Source: Viridibacterium sediminicola
GTDB taxonomy: Bacteria > Pseudomonadota > Gammaproteobacteria > Burkholderiales > Rhodocyclaceae
Assembly (NCBI RefSeq): GCF_039631295.1
Contig: NZ_JBDIVE010000001.1
Location: 682,001 to 746,000 of the forward strand
DNA length: 64,000 bases
Direction: 5' to 3'
Shown: one piece after another, positions 31,839 through 40,999 of the stretch
Position numbering within the stretch: position 1 is the stretch's first letter
Layout of the letters: each line of letters begins with the position of its first letter
Translations under genes and position numbers: made by a program
The notes under the pieces: generated by a model
Told to the model about the DNA's origin: nothing
What the model saw: the letters and a program-made list of their open reading frames with translations, nothing else
Database searches by the model: none

Positions 31839-32528
31839 TTACCAGACCAGCATGCCGTCGGTGAGGAAGCGTTGCAACCAAGTCATTGAAGTGGTTTCGG
31901 CCACGCCGCCCTTGCCGACCTGTTCGAGACGGGCATCGACCACATCTTCCGACGAGACGATGCGCCCACTCTTGATGTCGCGCGGATTGACGATGCCCGA
32001 GAAACGCAGGGTATTGGCGGTGCCGTTGAAGACGATACTCTTCTCGCCTGCCACGGCCAGGTTGCCGTTGGGCAGGACATTGATCACCGAAGCGGCAAGC
32101 TTGCCCTTGAGGCTATTGGTGTTGTCGGTCTTGCCGGTGCCGCTGAAGTTGTCTTCGCCGGAGATGCTGGCATCCATATTCAGGATGTTGCGAAGCAGGC
32201 CGCCCAGCGAGCTGTCAGAGGTGCCCGGCCCCTTGGACTTGGCGGAATTGGTGCGCACCGCCGAGGTGTTGAGCTTGCTGCTGCCGCTCATGCTCTCGGC
32301 GATGTCGATCTTCAGCGTGTCGCCGACGTAGCGCGGCTTGGCTTCGTCCTGATACATGCTGGACATCGGGCTGTCGAGGCGGAACAGCGAGCCATTGCGC
32401 GGCTGTTCGACAATCATCGGCGCCACCGTGGTGCGCATGGTGGTCGGGCCTTTGACGATGGAGCTGTCGCTCATGCAAGCGGCCAGAGCGGTACTGCAAA
32501 ACAGTGTCAGATAGTGTGTGAATTTCAT
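31839..32528 (-). CDS. FlgH-like flagellar L-ring lipoprotein (orphan)
   Basis: A 229-residue protein with a lipoprotein signal (TALAAC lipobox) and FlgH features: GSLFRLDSPMSSMYQDEAKP, RYVGDTLKIDI, ASVINVLPNGNLAVAGEK and the FSGIVNPRDIKSGRIVSSEDVVDARLE block. In flagella FlgH forms the outer-membrane L ring with FlgI. No other flagellar gene is near, so this is either a relocated gene or a copy working in another envelope complex. ATG 32528 was chosen at the signal peptide. Confidence 0.85.
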   Translation of the reverse strand: MKFTHYLTLFCSTALAACMSDSSIVKGPTTMRTTVAPMIVEQPRNGSLFRLDSPMSSMYQDEAKPRYVGDTLKIDIAESMSGSSKLNTSAVRTNSAKSKGPGTSDSSLGGLLRNILNMDASISGEDNFSGTGKTDNTNSLKGKLAASVINVLPNGNLAVAGEKSIVFNGTANTLRFSGIVNPRDIKSGRIVSSEDVVDARLEQVGKGGVAETTSMTWLQRFLTDGMLVW

Positions 32529-32920
32529 TCGATCACCCCGATTTTGTCGAATGTCATCCGCGCAAGCGGCGTGCATCGCGGCCGCGCAGTGCAGCTGCCT
32601 GAAGAGCGATGCCGACAGCCAAAAACATGTGTTCGGATTCTGACGCAGCGCAGCGTTAGGAGCGGCTCAGATTGTTTAAGTTGTGCACAATCATGTTCAG
32701 CCGTGAAAAGTTTTGTGAGGATCGAGCCTTGCAGGCTGAAATACCCCTGTTGCAACACACGGCCGCCGAACCTGCGGCAGGCGTGCGGGCAAACCCCTGC
32801 CCCGGGCGCGTTCAGTCTTGATCCGGCATGCCGTTGACCTAAACAGAGCGGGCCAGAGTGCCCTGTTTGCCGGTCAGCCGGCGCTATCGCAGCTACAGGC
32901 CCCGTGCCGGGAGACACCCA
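32529..32920. other. 392-bp divergent intergenic region
   Basis: It lies between the FlgH-like gene (minus) and the PhnD-like gene (plus) and must carry both promoters. I see an ATTGT/ACAAT inverted repeat near 32677-32693, TTGACC at about 32834 that could be a -35, and AAACAG/CTGTTT around 32840-32864. No gene is evident. Confidence 0.4.
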
Positions 32921-33775
32921 ATGAAGCCTCAGAAGCTCATCGCCTTCGCCACCCTTGTGTTGGGCGCAGCGCTGACCACACTCACGCCAGCCCGCGCGCA
33001 AGAGACGGTTTATCGCTTTTCGCCAGTAAATCAATGGGATATCAATAAAACAGCGGCGTACTGGAACCCCATCATCCAGTACGTCAGCGCCAAAAGCGGG
33101 GTCAAGCTGCAGTTGAAGATCGGCCGCACCTCGGCGGATACGACCAGCTATGTGCTGGCCCAGGAAGTGGAATTCGTGTTCAGCAACCACCTCTTCAGCC
33201 CGGAACGCGAAGCCCTGGGCTGGAAGGTCTTCGGCCGCCGCCAGGCGCCGGAGCTGCATGGGCAGATTGCCGTGCCGGCCGATTCGCCGATCACCCGGCT
33301 GGAAGAGCTCAAGGGCGAAGACGTGGCCTTTGCCGGCCCGGAAGCCTTTGTCGGCTATAAGGTGCCATATGCCTACCTGTTGTCGCGAGGCATCGACATC
33401 AAACCGGTGTTCGGCGGCAACCAGAATGCCGCCATCGCCCAGATGCTCGCCGGCAAGGCACGGGCGGTGGGCAGCAATTCGGCGCTGATCGATGGTTACG
33501 CGCAGCGCGAGGGCAAGAAGTTCCGCATCCTGTGGACCTCGGAGGGCTACCACGATCTGGCGCTGATGGCGGCCAGCAAGGTGCCGGACAAGGACGTCAA
33601 GGCAGTCGGCGCGGCCTTTTTCGCCATGCACAAGGACCCACAGGGGCGCGAGATCCTGCAGAAGGTTTCGCAAGAGGCCGGATTGTCCGACTCAAACTAT
33701 TTCATTCCGTCCAGCAGTACCGACTACGCCTCCTACCGCAAGTTCTACCTGAGCGCGCCGGCCGCGCTGCGATGA
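32921..33775 (+). CDS. PhnD-like periplasmic binding protein
   Basis: A 284-residue protein with a Sec signal (cleavage after PARA) and the phosphate/phosphite/phosphonate-binding (PhnD) fold: RFSPVNQWDINKTAAYWNP, SADTTSYVLAQEVEFVFSNH and AFAGPEAFVGYKVPYAY. It is followed 12 bp later by a hybrid kinase and not by ABC permeases, so it probably presents a ligand to the kinase instead of feeding a transporter. Confidence 0.88.
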   Translation: MKPQKLIAFATLVLGAALTTLTPARAQETVYRFSPVNQWDINKTAAYWNPIIQYVSAKSGVKLQLKIGRTSADTTSYVLAQEVEFVFSNHLFSPEREALGWKVFGRRQAPELHGQIAVPADSPITRLEELKGEDVAFAGPEAFVGYKVPYAYLLSRGIDIKPVFGGNQNAAIAQMLAGKARAVGSNSALIDGYAQREGKKFRILWTSEGYHDLALMAASKVPDKDVKAVGAAFFAMHKDPQGREILQKVSQEAGLSDSNYFIPSSSTDYASYRKFYLSAPAALR

Positions 33776-33787
33776 GCCCGGTCTGAC

Positions 33788-35827
33788 ATGAAGCTGCTTC
33801 ACCGCCTGTTGCCCGAGTCACTGGTCAGCCGCGTCTACGCGCTGTACTCGGTGACCTGGCTGGCGCTGCTGACCAGCGGCCTGGTGCTGTTCTACCAGAA
33901 CCAGTTTGCGCAGAACATCGAGGACGCGCAGCAGTCGGCCAGCATGCTGATCGAGGTGATGGCGCAGACGATCAGCGACAGCGCGGTGATCGGTGACTAC
34001 GACACGATTCACCGCACGCTCGACAAGAGCATCATCGATTCCTCGTTTTCCTCGGCACAGTTCATCGATCTGAGCGGTGGCCGCATCCACAGCATCAATC
34101 CGGACAAGGGCAAGATCTACGCGCCGGACTGGCTGCGCGAGCGCGTGGCTACCCAGCTCTACGACGTCAATCGCAATATCGCGGTGGGCGGCAAGGATTA
34201 CGGCGTGCTGCGCCTGTCTTTCGACGCGGCCGACATCGCCGGCGACCTGTGGCAGGTGGTGCGTATTGCGCTGCTGCTCTGCGTGGCCAGCATGCTCGCC
34301 GGCATGGTGCTGATCTGGTACCCGCTCAAGCGCTGGCTGGGCCATCTGCAGCACGATACGCCCGGCGCTGGTGGCGATTTTGCCGCGCCCAGCGAGGAGA
34401 TGATCGCCCGCGCGCCGCTGGAATTCCGCCAGACCCTGCAAGCCTTGCAGAGCACCGCCGAACGCCTGCGCAGCGAGCTGCAGACGCGCGACAGCGCAAT
34501 TGCCTCGCTGCGGCGCATCCTGGCCGATCTCTTGCCCGCCTCCGAGCCGCAGATCGCACGCGACGAAGGTATCGACAATGTCATCGCCGCCATCGCCCAG
34601 CTGGTCGCCGAGCGCGAGCAGGCGGCGCGGCAGATGCGCGAGGCCAAGGATGCGGCCGATGCGGCCAATCGCGCCAAGAGCGAGTTCCTCGCCAATATGA
34701 GTCACGAGATCCGCACGCCGATGAATGGCGTGATCGGCATGCTGGAACTGGCGCTCGACAGCCGGCTCAACCCCGAACAGCGCGACCTGCTCAATGTCGC
34801 GCGCAGCTCGGCCGACAGCCTGCTGGGCATCATCAACGAGATTCTCGACTTCTCGAAGATCGAGGCCGGCAAGCTGAGCATCGAACATATCGCACTCGAC
34901 CTGCCAGCCCTGCTGGAAGACACCCTCAAGCCGGCGCAGCTCGCCGCCCAGGCCAAGCAGCTCTACCTGCGCAGCGAAATCGCCCGCGATGTGCCGCAGT
35001 TCATCTTCGGCGACCCGCTGCGCCTGCGCCAGATCATCACCAATCTGGTCAGCAATGCGATCAAGTTCACCGAGCAGGGCGGCGTCAGCGTGCGCATCAG
35101 CCGTGTCTCGCTGGGCGGGCTGGCGCAGCTGCGCCTGAGCGTCGCCGATAGCGGCGTCGGCATCCCGGCCGACAAGCTCGAACACATCTTCAGTGCCTTC
35201 TCGCAGGAAGACGCCTCGACCACGCGGCGCTTCGGCGGCACCGGCCTGGGCCTGAGCATCAGCAGCCGGCTGGCCGATCTGATGGGCGGCTCGATCAGCG
35301 TCAGCAGCACGCCGGGACAGGGCAGCAACTTCCTGCTCGCCTTGCCGCTGCAAGAGGCCAGCGCCAGCGAACGTGCCAGCAAGGATCAACGCAGCAACGC
35401 TGCCAGTGCGCCGCTGCGCGTGCTGAATGTGCTGGTGGCCGAAGACAATGCCGTCAACCAGAAGCTGATCCTCACCCTGCTCAAGGGTCTGGGGCATCAG
35501 GTCAGCCTGGTCGGCGACGGTCATCAGGCTGTCGAACAATGGTCGCAAGCGGCCTACGACATGATCCTGATGGACATGCACATGCCCGGCATGGGCGGCA
35601 TCGAAGCCACCACTCTGATCCGCCAGGCCGAACGCGAACGCGGCCGCACACCGATCGCCATCTACGCGCTGAGCGCGGCGGCGATGGCGGACGAACAGCA
35701 GCGCGGCCTCGAAGCCGGACTCGACGGTTACCTCACCAAGCCGATCAATCGTGCCGCGCTCAAAGCCAGCCTCGATCAAGTGGCGACACGGCTGAATCAG
35801 GCCGGCGCCGTGCTCGCACAACCCTGA
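33788..35827 (+). CDS. Membrane hybrid histidine kinase with C-terminal receiver
   Basis: A 679-residue protein. Membrane helices at about 17-36 and 157-178 enclose a periplasmic sensor of about 120 residues. Then come a linker helix, HisKA with H306 in SHEIRTPMNG, HATPase (NAIKFTEQGG, DSGVGIP, FGGTGLGLSIS) and a receiver with phospho-Asp in MILMDMHMPGMGG and Lys in YLTKPI. It is coupled to the PhnD-like protein. No output regulator lies beside it, so phosphotransfer to a distant partner is expected. Confidence 0.93.
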   Translation: MKLLHRLLPESLVSRVYALYSVTWLALLTSGLVLFYQNQFAQNIEDAQQSASMLIEVMAQTISDSAVIGDYDTIHRTLDKSIIDSSFSSAQFIDLSGGRIHSINPDKGKIYAPDWLRERVATQLYDVNRNIAVGGKDYGVLRLSFDAADIAGDLWQVVRIALLLCVASMLAGMVLIWYPLKRWLGHLQHDTPGAGGDFAAPSEEMIARAPLEFRQTLQALQSTAERLRSELQTRDSAIASLRRILADLLPASEPQIARDEGIDNVIAAIAQLVAEREQAARQMREAKDAADAANRAKSEFLANMSHEIRTPMNGVIGMLELALDSRLNPEQRDLLNVARSSADSLLGIINEILDFSKIEAGKLSIEHIALDLPALLEDTLKPAQLAAQAKQLYLRSEIARDVPQFIFGDPLRLRQIITNLVSNAIKFTEQGGVSVRISRVSLGGLAQLRLSVADSGVGIPADKLEHIFSAFSQEDASTTRRFGGTGLGLSISSRLADLMGGSISVSSTPGQGSNFLLALPLQEASASERASKDQRSNAASAPLRVLNVLVAEDNAVNQKLILTLLKGLGHQVSLVGDGHQAVEQWSQAAYDMILMDMHMPGMGGIEATTLIRQAERERGRTPIAIYALSAAAMADEQQRGLEAGLDGYLTKPINRAALKASLDQVATRLNQAGAVLAQP

Positions 35828-35897
35828 AAACACGCTTGTGCACGCACTGTTGACCGCGCGCAGCGCAATGTCATGAGCGGCTGGCTAAGCTGCCCGG

Positions 35898-36857
35898 ATG
35901 TACGCCAATTCACCGCCCGCACACTTTAACGAACGCCGCTACTTCGCCTGGAACGACTGGGTGAAGCGCACGCACGGCGGTCGCATCCAGAAGGTTTCGC
36001 TGGATGCCGGTTTCACCTGCCCCAACCGCGACGGCAAGCTCGGCCGTGGCGGCTGCTCGTTCTGCAACAACGCCGCTTTCACGCCCTCCTACCTTGCCGG
36101 CACACGTGAATTGCACGCCCAGCTTGCCACTGGCATAGCCTTCATGCAGCACCGCTACACCGGCACCACGCGCTATCTCGCCTATTTCCAGGCCTATTCC
36201 AATACCTATGCCGATCTGGCCGAACTCAAGGCGCTCTACGCGCAAGCGCTGAGCCATCCGGGCATCAGCGGTCTGGCCATCGGCACGCGGCCGGACTGCC
36301 TGCCCGACGCCGTGCTCGACCATCTCGCCGAGCTCGCCCGCGACCATATGATCGAGCTGGAAATCGGCATCGAGTCCTGCGATGACAATGTGCTGGCGGA
36401 GTGCCGCCGCGGCCACGACTTCGCCTGCAGCGTCGATGCCATCGAGCGCGCCGCCTCGCGTGGCCTGCAGATCACCGCGCACATGCTGTTCGGCCTGCCC
36501 GGCGAAACACGCGCCAGCGTGCAGACCGGCGCACGCAAGCTGGGCGCCCTGCCGCTGGCGGCGATCAAGTTCCACCAGTTACAGATCGTGCGCGGCACCC
36601 GCCTGGCCATGGAATGGAAGCGCCAGCCCGGCAGCATCGCCCTGCTGAGCCTGGACGAGTACCTGGACTGGATCGTCGACACCCTCGAATACCTGCCTGA
36701 CAGCGTGCGCGTGCAACGCCTGGGCAGCGATGTACCGCCAACCCAGCGCGTCCTGCCCGAGCGCGGCGACCGCCAGCTCGACCTGCCAGCCCAGCTCAGC
36801 GCCCGCCTCAGCGCGCGGGGCACCTGGCAAGGGCGGCTACACGGCGCCAGCAGCTGA
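35898..36857 (+). CDS. Radical SAM protein of the YhcC (TIGR01212) family
   Basis: A 319-residue radical SAM enzyme. The cluster cysteines lie in TCPNRDG and GGCSFCNN, and the SAM-binding region includes EIGIESCDD and HMLFGLPGE. E. coli YhcC is of unknown function, with links to tRNA or redox metabolism proposed in other bacteria. It starts MYANSPPAHFNERRYFAWN. A terminator follows at 37020. Confidence 0.9.
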   Translation: MYANSPPAHFNERRYFAWNDWVKRTHGGRIQKVSLDAGFTCPNRDGKLGRGGCSFCNNAAFTPSYLAGTRELHAQLATGIAFMQHRYTGTTRYLAYFQAYSNTYADLAELKALYAQALSHPGISGLAIGTRPDCLPDAVLDHLAELARDHMIELEIGIESCDDNVLAECRRGHDFACSVDAIERAASRGLQITAHMLFGLPGETRASVQTGARKLGALPLAAIKFHQLQIVRGTRLAMEWKRQPGSIALLSLDEYLDWIVDTLEYLPDSVRVQRLGSDVPPTQRVLPERGDRQLDLPAQLSARLSARGTWQGRLHGASS

Positions 36858-37019
36858 TCCACAGCGCAGCGCCAGTTTGCGGTGCAGAAGCCTGCGCCGC
36901 GCACCACCGCCAGGAGCTCTGCACGCCTGCCTGAGCCCTCCCAAGCCCCACTCACAACACCCAGCGCCAAGGCCGAAAGCCTTGCGCGGCGCGGCTTGGC
37001 GCGTCATTCCGCGATCGCA

Positions 37020-37065
37020 AAGCAGCTCGCTTAGCGAAGTGCTGGCACTTCGGGACTGCTTTTTG
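37020..37065 (+). terminator. Rho-independent terminator with nested hairpin
   Basis: The outer stem AAAGCAG/CTGCTTT encloses CGAAGTG/CACTTCG (loop CTGG), followed by TTTTTGCTTTT. It follows the radical SAM gene. The rest of the 36858-37182 gap holds no gene, only this element and the inverted repeat below. Confidence 0.75.
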
Positions 37066-37076
37066 CTTTTATGTAA

Positions 37077-37111
37077 ATTGTGCGCATTCTTATAGTTTTA
37101 TTGCACAATTC
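37077..37111 (+). promoter_or_regulatory. Operator-like inverted repeat upstream of the PotD-like operon
   Basis: AATTGTGC (37077-37084) and GCACAATT (37104-37111) are perfect inverted repeats 19 bp apart and enclose an AT-rich TATAGT (37092-37097) that may be a -10. The arrangement would let a dimer or looped pair of regulators cover the promoter; the GntR protein encoded at 41935 is the obvious candidate. Confidence 0.5.
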
Positions 37112-37182
37112 TGGCGCAGCTGCCGATTCCCGGATCCTGCGCTACCCCAAGACAGAGCACCGAGCGTCGCAAAGGAATCGTC

Positions 37183-38217
37183 ATGAGATCGTCTGGAATC
37201 AATCGCCGTACATTCGTCAAAAGCATGCTGGCCGCCAGCGCCTTGAGCGTCCCGCTGTGGGCGCATGGCCAAGGCAAGGGCAAGGAACTGGTCGTCGGTG
37301 GCGCCGGCAGCCACAAGGCATTCCTGGATCCGCTGATTCCGCTGTTCGAGCAGCAAACCGGCTGCAAGGTGCTGTTCGAAGGCACACGCTCCCTGGTTAA
37401 TCTGGAGAAGCTGGTCAGCAACAAGTCGCGCCAGTACATGTCGGTGGTGATGATGGACGACCCGGTGATGATCCAGGCCAACAAGGAAGGCGTGCTCGAC
37501 AAGCTGAGCACGGCGCAGATTCCCAGCCTGGGCAAGCTGAAAGCCGGCACCGTGCATATGGATGGCTTGTGGGCCAACTACATGCAGTCGGCAACGGGCG
37601 TCGCCATCAATACCACCAAGCTCAAGCAGCTGCCCTCCTACGCCAGCCTGTGGGAGCCGGCCATGAAGGGCAAGCTGATCATCCCCTCGCTGCAGAACAC
37701 CGAAGGCTTGGCGATGTTCTTCTACGCCGCCGCGCTGGACAGCGGCAAGCCGCTCAAGGAAGCGCAGTACCTGCCGGACGCGGCCTTCCGCAAACTCAAG
37801 GCGCTCAAACCCAATCTGCTGACCGTCTACACACAAGTACCGCAAGCGCTGAACCTGCTCGAACAGGGCGAAGCCAGCGCCATCGGCGGCATGATCGGCT
37901 TCAACGCCTTCGAGCGCAAAGCCAAGGGCGCGCCGATTGATCTCGTGCTGCCAAAAGAAGGCGGCATGGCCATGCCGACCGGCATCGCCAAGGTCAAGGG
38001 CGCGCCGGAACCGGAGCTGGCCAATGCCTTCATCGAAGCCATGCTCGGCGCCTGGCAGAAGCAGATTGCCGAAATCTCGCTGGCGCTGCCGGCCAACACC
38101 ACGGTCGCCGCACCCGCCGGCATTCCCAAGGGCGAGATCTTCGTGCCGGACTGGGCCTACATCAGCGAACAGCGCAAGGGCTGGGTGGAGCGCTGGGATC
38201 GCGAGATGGCACTGTGA
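37183..38217 (+). CDS. PotD/PotF-like ABC solute-binding protein with Tat signal
   Basis: A 344-residue binding protein. The N-terminus has a twin-arginine motif (NRRTFVKSML) and ends at WAHG, so it is exported folded. The family-1 extracellular fold shows in VVGGAGSHKAFLDPLIPLFEQ and DGLWANYMQSATGVAIN. It is followed by an ATPase and two permeases of the spermidine/putrescine-type family. The ligand is probably a nitrogen compound, given the deacetylase and racemase genes downstream. Confidence 0.88.
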   Translation: MRSSGINRRTFVKSMLAASALSVPLWAHGQGKGKELVVGGAGSHKAFLDPLIPLFEQQTGCKVLFEGTRSLVNLEKLVSNKSRQYMSVVMMDDPVMIQANKEGVLDKLSTAQIPSLGKLKAGTVHMDGLWANYMQSATGVAINTTKLKQLPSYASLWEPAMKGKLIIPSLQNTEGLAMFFYAAALDSGKPLKEAQYLPDAAFRKLKALKPNLLTVYTQVPQALNLLEQGEASAIGGMIGFNAFERKAKGAPIDLVLPKEGGMAMPTGIAKVKGAPEPELANAFIEAMLGAWQKQIAEISLALPANTTVAAPAGIPKGEIFVPDWAYISEQRKGWVERWDREMAL

Positions 38218-39308
38218 GCACGCTGGAACTGACAGGCGTCAGCAAGCGTTACGGCAGCCAGGCGGTCCTCGACCGTCTGGACCTGCGCGTCGAGTCCGGC
38301 GAATTCATTTCCCTGCTGGGGCCGTCGGGTTGCGGCAAGACAACCTTGCTGCGCCTGATCGCCGGACTCACGCCCAGCGATGGCGGGCAGATCACGGTGG
38401 ACGGTCAGGACCTCACCGCCCTGCCGGCGCATCGCCGCAATATCGGCGTGGTGTTCCAGAACTACGCCCTGTTCCCGCACCTCACGGTGGGCGAGAACAT
38501 CGCCTTCGGCCTCAAGGCCGGCGGCCTGCCGCGTGGTGAAATCGCCGGCCGCGTGCGCGAAGCTCTGCAGTCGGTCAAGCTTGCAGCGCTGACGGATCGG
38601 CCGATCTCGGCGCTCTCCGGCGGCCAGCAGCAACGCGTCGCGGTGGCCCGTGCGCTGGCCACGCGGCCGCGTCTGGTGCTGCTCGATGAGCCGCTGTCGG
38701 CACTCGACCGCAAGCTGCGCGAGCATATGCAGATCGAGTTGCGGCGCATGCTGCGCGATGCCGGCATGACCGCCATCTTCGTCACCCACGATCAGGAAGA
38801 AGCGCTGGTGATGTCCGACCGCATCGCGCTGATGAACCGTGGCCTGATCGAGCAGCTCGATGCGCCGCAGGCGATCTACGCCAAACCGCGCTCGCTGTTC
38901 GCGCTGAACTTCGTCGGCCTGTCCAGCCAGTTCGCCGGCACCGTGCTCGCCGCCGCCGATGGCCAGGTGCGCGTCGCCACGCCGGTCGGCGAGATTTGCG
39001 CGCCCGGCAGTCTGCTGCCCGGCAGCAGCGTCACCCTGGCGGTGCGGCCCGAGGCGATGCGCGTCGGTGGCAGCGCGACGGCGAGCGACAACCAGCTCAG
39101 TCTGCCGCTCAGCGACACGGTCTATCTCGGCGCCCGCCGCCTGCTCTACTTCCACAGCGCCGCAGCGCACGGCGAAGACATCGAGGCGCTGCAGATCATC
39201 GCCGAGCTGCCGGCACAGGATCAGGCCGCGCCGCACATCGGTGAGCGCTTGCAGCTGAGCTGGTCGGTCGCCGACACCCTGCTGTTCCCCGCCACGCCGC
39301 AGGCTTGA
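38214..39308 (+). CDS. PotA-like ABC transporter ATP-binding protein
   Basis: A 364-residue ATPase beginning at GTG 38214, overlapping the binding-protein stop by 4 bp. It has Walker A GPSGCGKTT, FQNYALFPHLTV, signature LSGGQQQR, Walker B LLDEPLSALDRK, and a C-terminal TOBE domain (about 280-360). Confidence 0.93.
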   Translation: MSTLELTGVSKRYGSQAVLDRLDLRVESGEFISLLGPSGCGKTTLLRLIAGLTPSDGGQITVDGQDLTALPAHRRNIGVVFQNYALFPHLTVGENIAFGLKAGGLPRGEIAGRVREALQSVKLAALTDRPISALSGGQQQRVAVARALATRPRLVLLDEPLSALDRKLREHMQIELRRMLRDAGMTAIFVTHDQEEALVMSDRIALMNRGLIEQLDAPQAIYAKPRSLFALNFVGLSSQFAGTVLAAADGQVRVATPVGEICAPGSLLPGSSVTLAVRPEAMRVGGSATASDNQLSLPLSDTVYLGARRLLYFHSAAAHGEDIEALQIIAELPAQDQAAPHIGERLQLSWSVADTLLFPATPQA

Positions 39309-39319
39309 GGACACAGCTC

Positions 39320-40186
39320 ATGACAAATCGATTGCGTCTCAAACCCCTGGGCATCGGTTGGCTGGCGCTGCCCGGCGCAGGCTATCTCGTACTGGTCTTC
39401 GCCCTGCCCTTGCTGGCTCTGCTGGCGAGCAGCCTGTTCGATGCCGAGGGCGCTTTCAGCCTCGCCGGCTACGGCAATTTCCTCGGCGACTCTTACAACG
39501 CCAAGGTGGTGTGGAACACGCTGAAGATCGCCACCAGCGTGACCCTGATCTGCCTGCTGATCGGCTATCCCGCGGCCTTTGCGATGGCGCGTGCGCCGGT
39601 TGCCGTGCAGGGGCTGATGTTCCTCGCGCTGATCCTGCCGCTGTCGGTCGGCGTGGTGGTCAAGAGCTTCGCGTGGACCATCCTGTTGCGCAGCAATGGT
39701 CCGGTGAATGCCTTGCTGCTGCAGCTGGGCCTGATCGACGAACCGCTCAAGCTGCTGTTCAACGAGCGCGGCCTGATCATCGCCGCCGTGCACGTCTTCC
39801 TGCCCTTCATGGTGCTGCCGATTTTCACCGTCGCGCGGCAGATCGACAGCCGCTTCATGGACGCTGCCGCGACCCTGGGCGGCGGCCCGCTGTATCGATT
39901 CCGTCACGTCGTGTGGCCACTGTCACTGCCCGGCGTAGTCACCGGCTGCGCCTTCGTGTTCTCGATGGCGGTGTCGATGTACGTGATCCCCGCACTCATC
40001 GTCGGTGACCGTTACCAGACCTTGCCGGCGCTGCTGGCGCGGGCCTATCTCTTCATGCGTGACCGCCAGGCGGGTTCGACGATGGCCGTCATGCTGTTGA
40101 TCATCGCCGTGTCCATCGTGCTGCTGAGCAGCTGGCTCGGCCGTCGTATCGAAGCGCGCCAGCAGCGCGCACAGGAGGCCGCATGA
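39320..40186 (+). CDS. PotB-like ABC transporter permease
   Basis: A 288-residue permease with about six hydrophobic segments and the EAA-like loop MDAAATLGGGPLYRFRHVVWP. ATG 39320 was chosen over TTG 39305. It overlaps the second permease by 4 bp. Confidence 0.9.
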   Translation: MTNRLRLKPLGIGWLALPGAGYLVLVFALPLLALLASSLFDAEGAFSLAGYGNFLGDSYNAKVVWNTLKIATSVTLICLLIGYPAAFAMARAPVAVQGLMFLALILPLSVGVVVKSFAWTILLRSNGPVNALLLQLGLIDEPLKLLFNERGLIIAAVHVFLPFMVLPIFTVARQIDSRFMDAAATLGGGPLYRFRHVVWPLSLPGVVTGCAFVFSMAVSMYVIPALIVGDRYQTLPALLARAYLFMRDRQAGSTMAVMLLIIAVSIVLLSSWLGRRIEARQQRAQEAA

Positions 40187-40980
40187 ACAGCGAAAAACTC
40201 TGGCACTTCGGCAGCAATCTGATCCTGCTGCTGGTCGCCATTTTCATGCTGGCGCCGCTGGTGGTGGTGGTGATGGTGTCCTTCAGCAGCTCACCGGTGT
40301 TCAATCTGCCAGCGCCGGAGTGGTCGCTGCGCTGGTATAGCGCACTGCTGCACAAGGACGGACTGGGCGCTGTGCTGTGGCTGTCGGTCAAGGTAGCGCT
40401 GGTGTCCACGCTGGCCGCGCTGGTGCTGGGCACGCTGTGCGCGATTGCCATCGCCCATGGCCGCTTCCGTGGCCGCGATGCGCTGCTGGCCTTCCTCGTC
40501 TCGCCGCTGATGATGCCCGGCCTGGTGATCGGCGTGGCCTTGCTGCAAGTGCTGCGCGAAGTGGGCCTGCGCGATGTGCTGGGCGCGCTGATCATCGGCC
40601 ACATCGTGATCACCCTGCCCTACATCACGCGCACCGTGCATGCCAGTCTGGCGCTGTTCGACATGCGTCTCATCGAAGCGGCGCGCACCCTCGGGCTGTC
40701 GCCGGCGCGTGCGGTGCTGCAGGTGATGGTGCCCTCGCTGGCGCCGGCCTTCCTGACCTCCGGCCTGTTCGCCTTCCTCGCCTCGATGGACAACTACCCG
40801 ATCTCCATCTTCCTCACCGATGCGCGCAACAAGACCTTGCCGATCGAGATCCTGCGCTATCTCGAAGAATCGCCCGATCCGACCATTGCCGCATTGTCGG
40901 CCGGTCTGATCCTGTTCGCCATCATCGTGCTGTTCCTCGCCGAGCGCATGGTCGGCATGCGTCGTCTGGCGCAGTTCTGA
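40183..40980 (+). CDS. PotC-like ABC transporter permease
   Basis: A 265-residue permease with about six membrane segments and the EAA loop IEAARTLGLSPARAVLQVMVP. It completes a spermidine/putrescine-type importer with the three genes before it. Confidence 0.92.
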   Translation: MNSEKLWHFGSNLILLLVAIFMLAPLVVVVMVSFSSSPVFNLPAPEWSLRWYSALLHKDGLGAVLWLSVKVALVSTLAALVLGTLCAIAIAHGRFRGRDALLAFLVSPLMMPGLVIGVALLQVLREVGLRDVLGALIIGHIVITLPYITRTVHASLALFDMRLIEAARTLGLSPARAVLQVMVPSLAPAFLTSGLFAFLASMDNYPISIFLTDARNKTLPIEILRYLEESPDPTIAALSAGLILFAIIVLFLAERMVGMRRLAQF

Positions 40981-40999
40981 ACATACCCCGAGTGCATAC

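Noticed and set aside
33818..35833. Very long open frame on the minus strand opposite the hybrid kinase
   Set aside because: It mirrors the whole kinase gene, has low-complexity His/Gln/Arg composition and no domain; long antisense frames are expected in GC-rich DNA.
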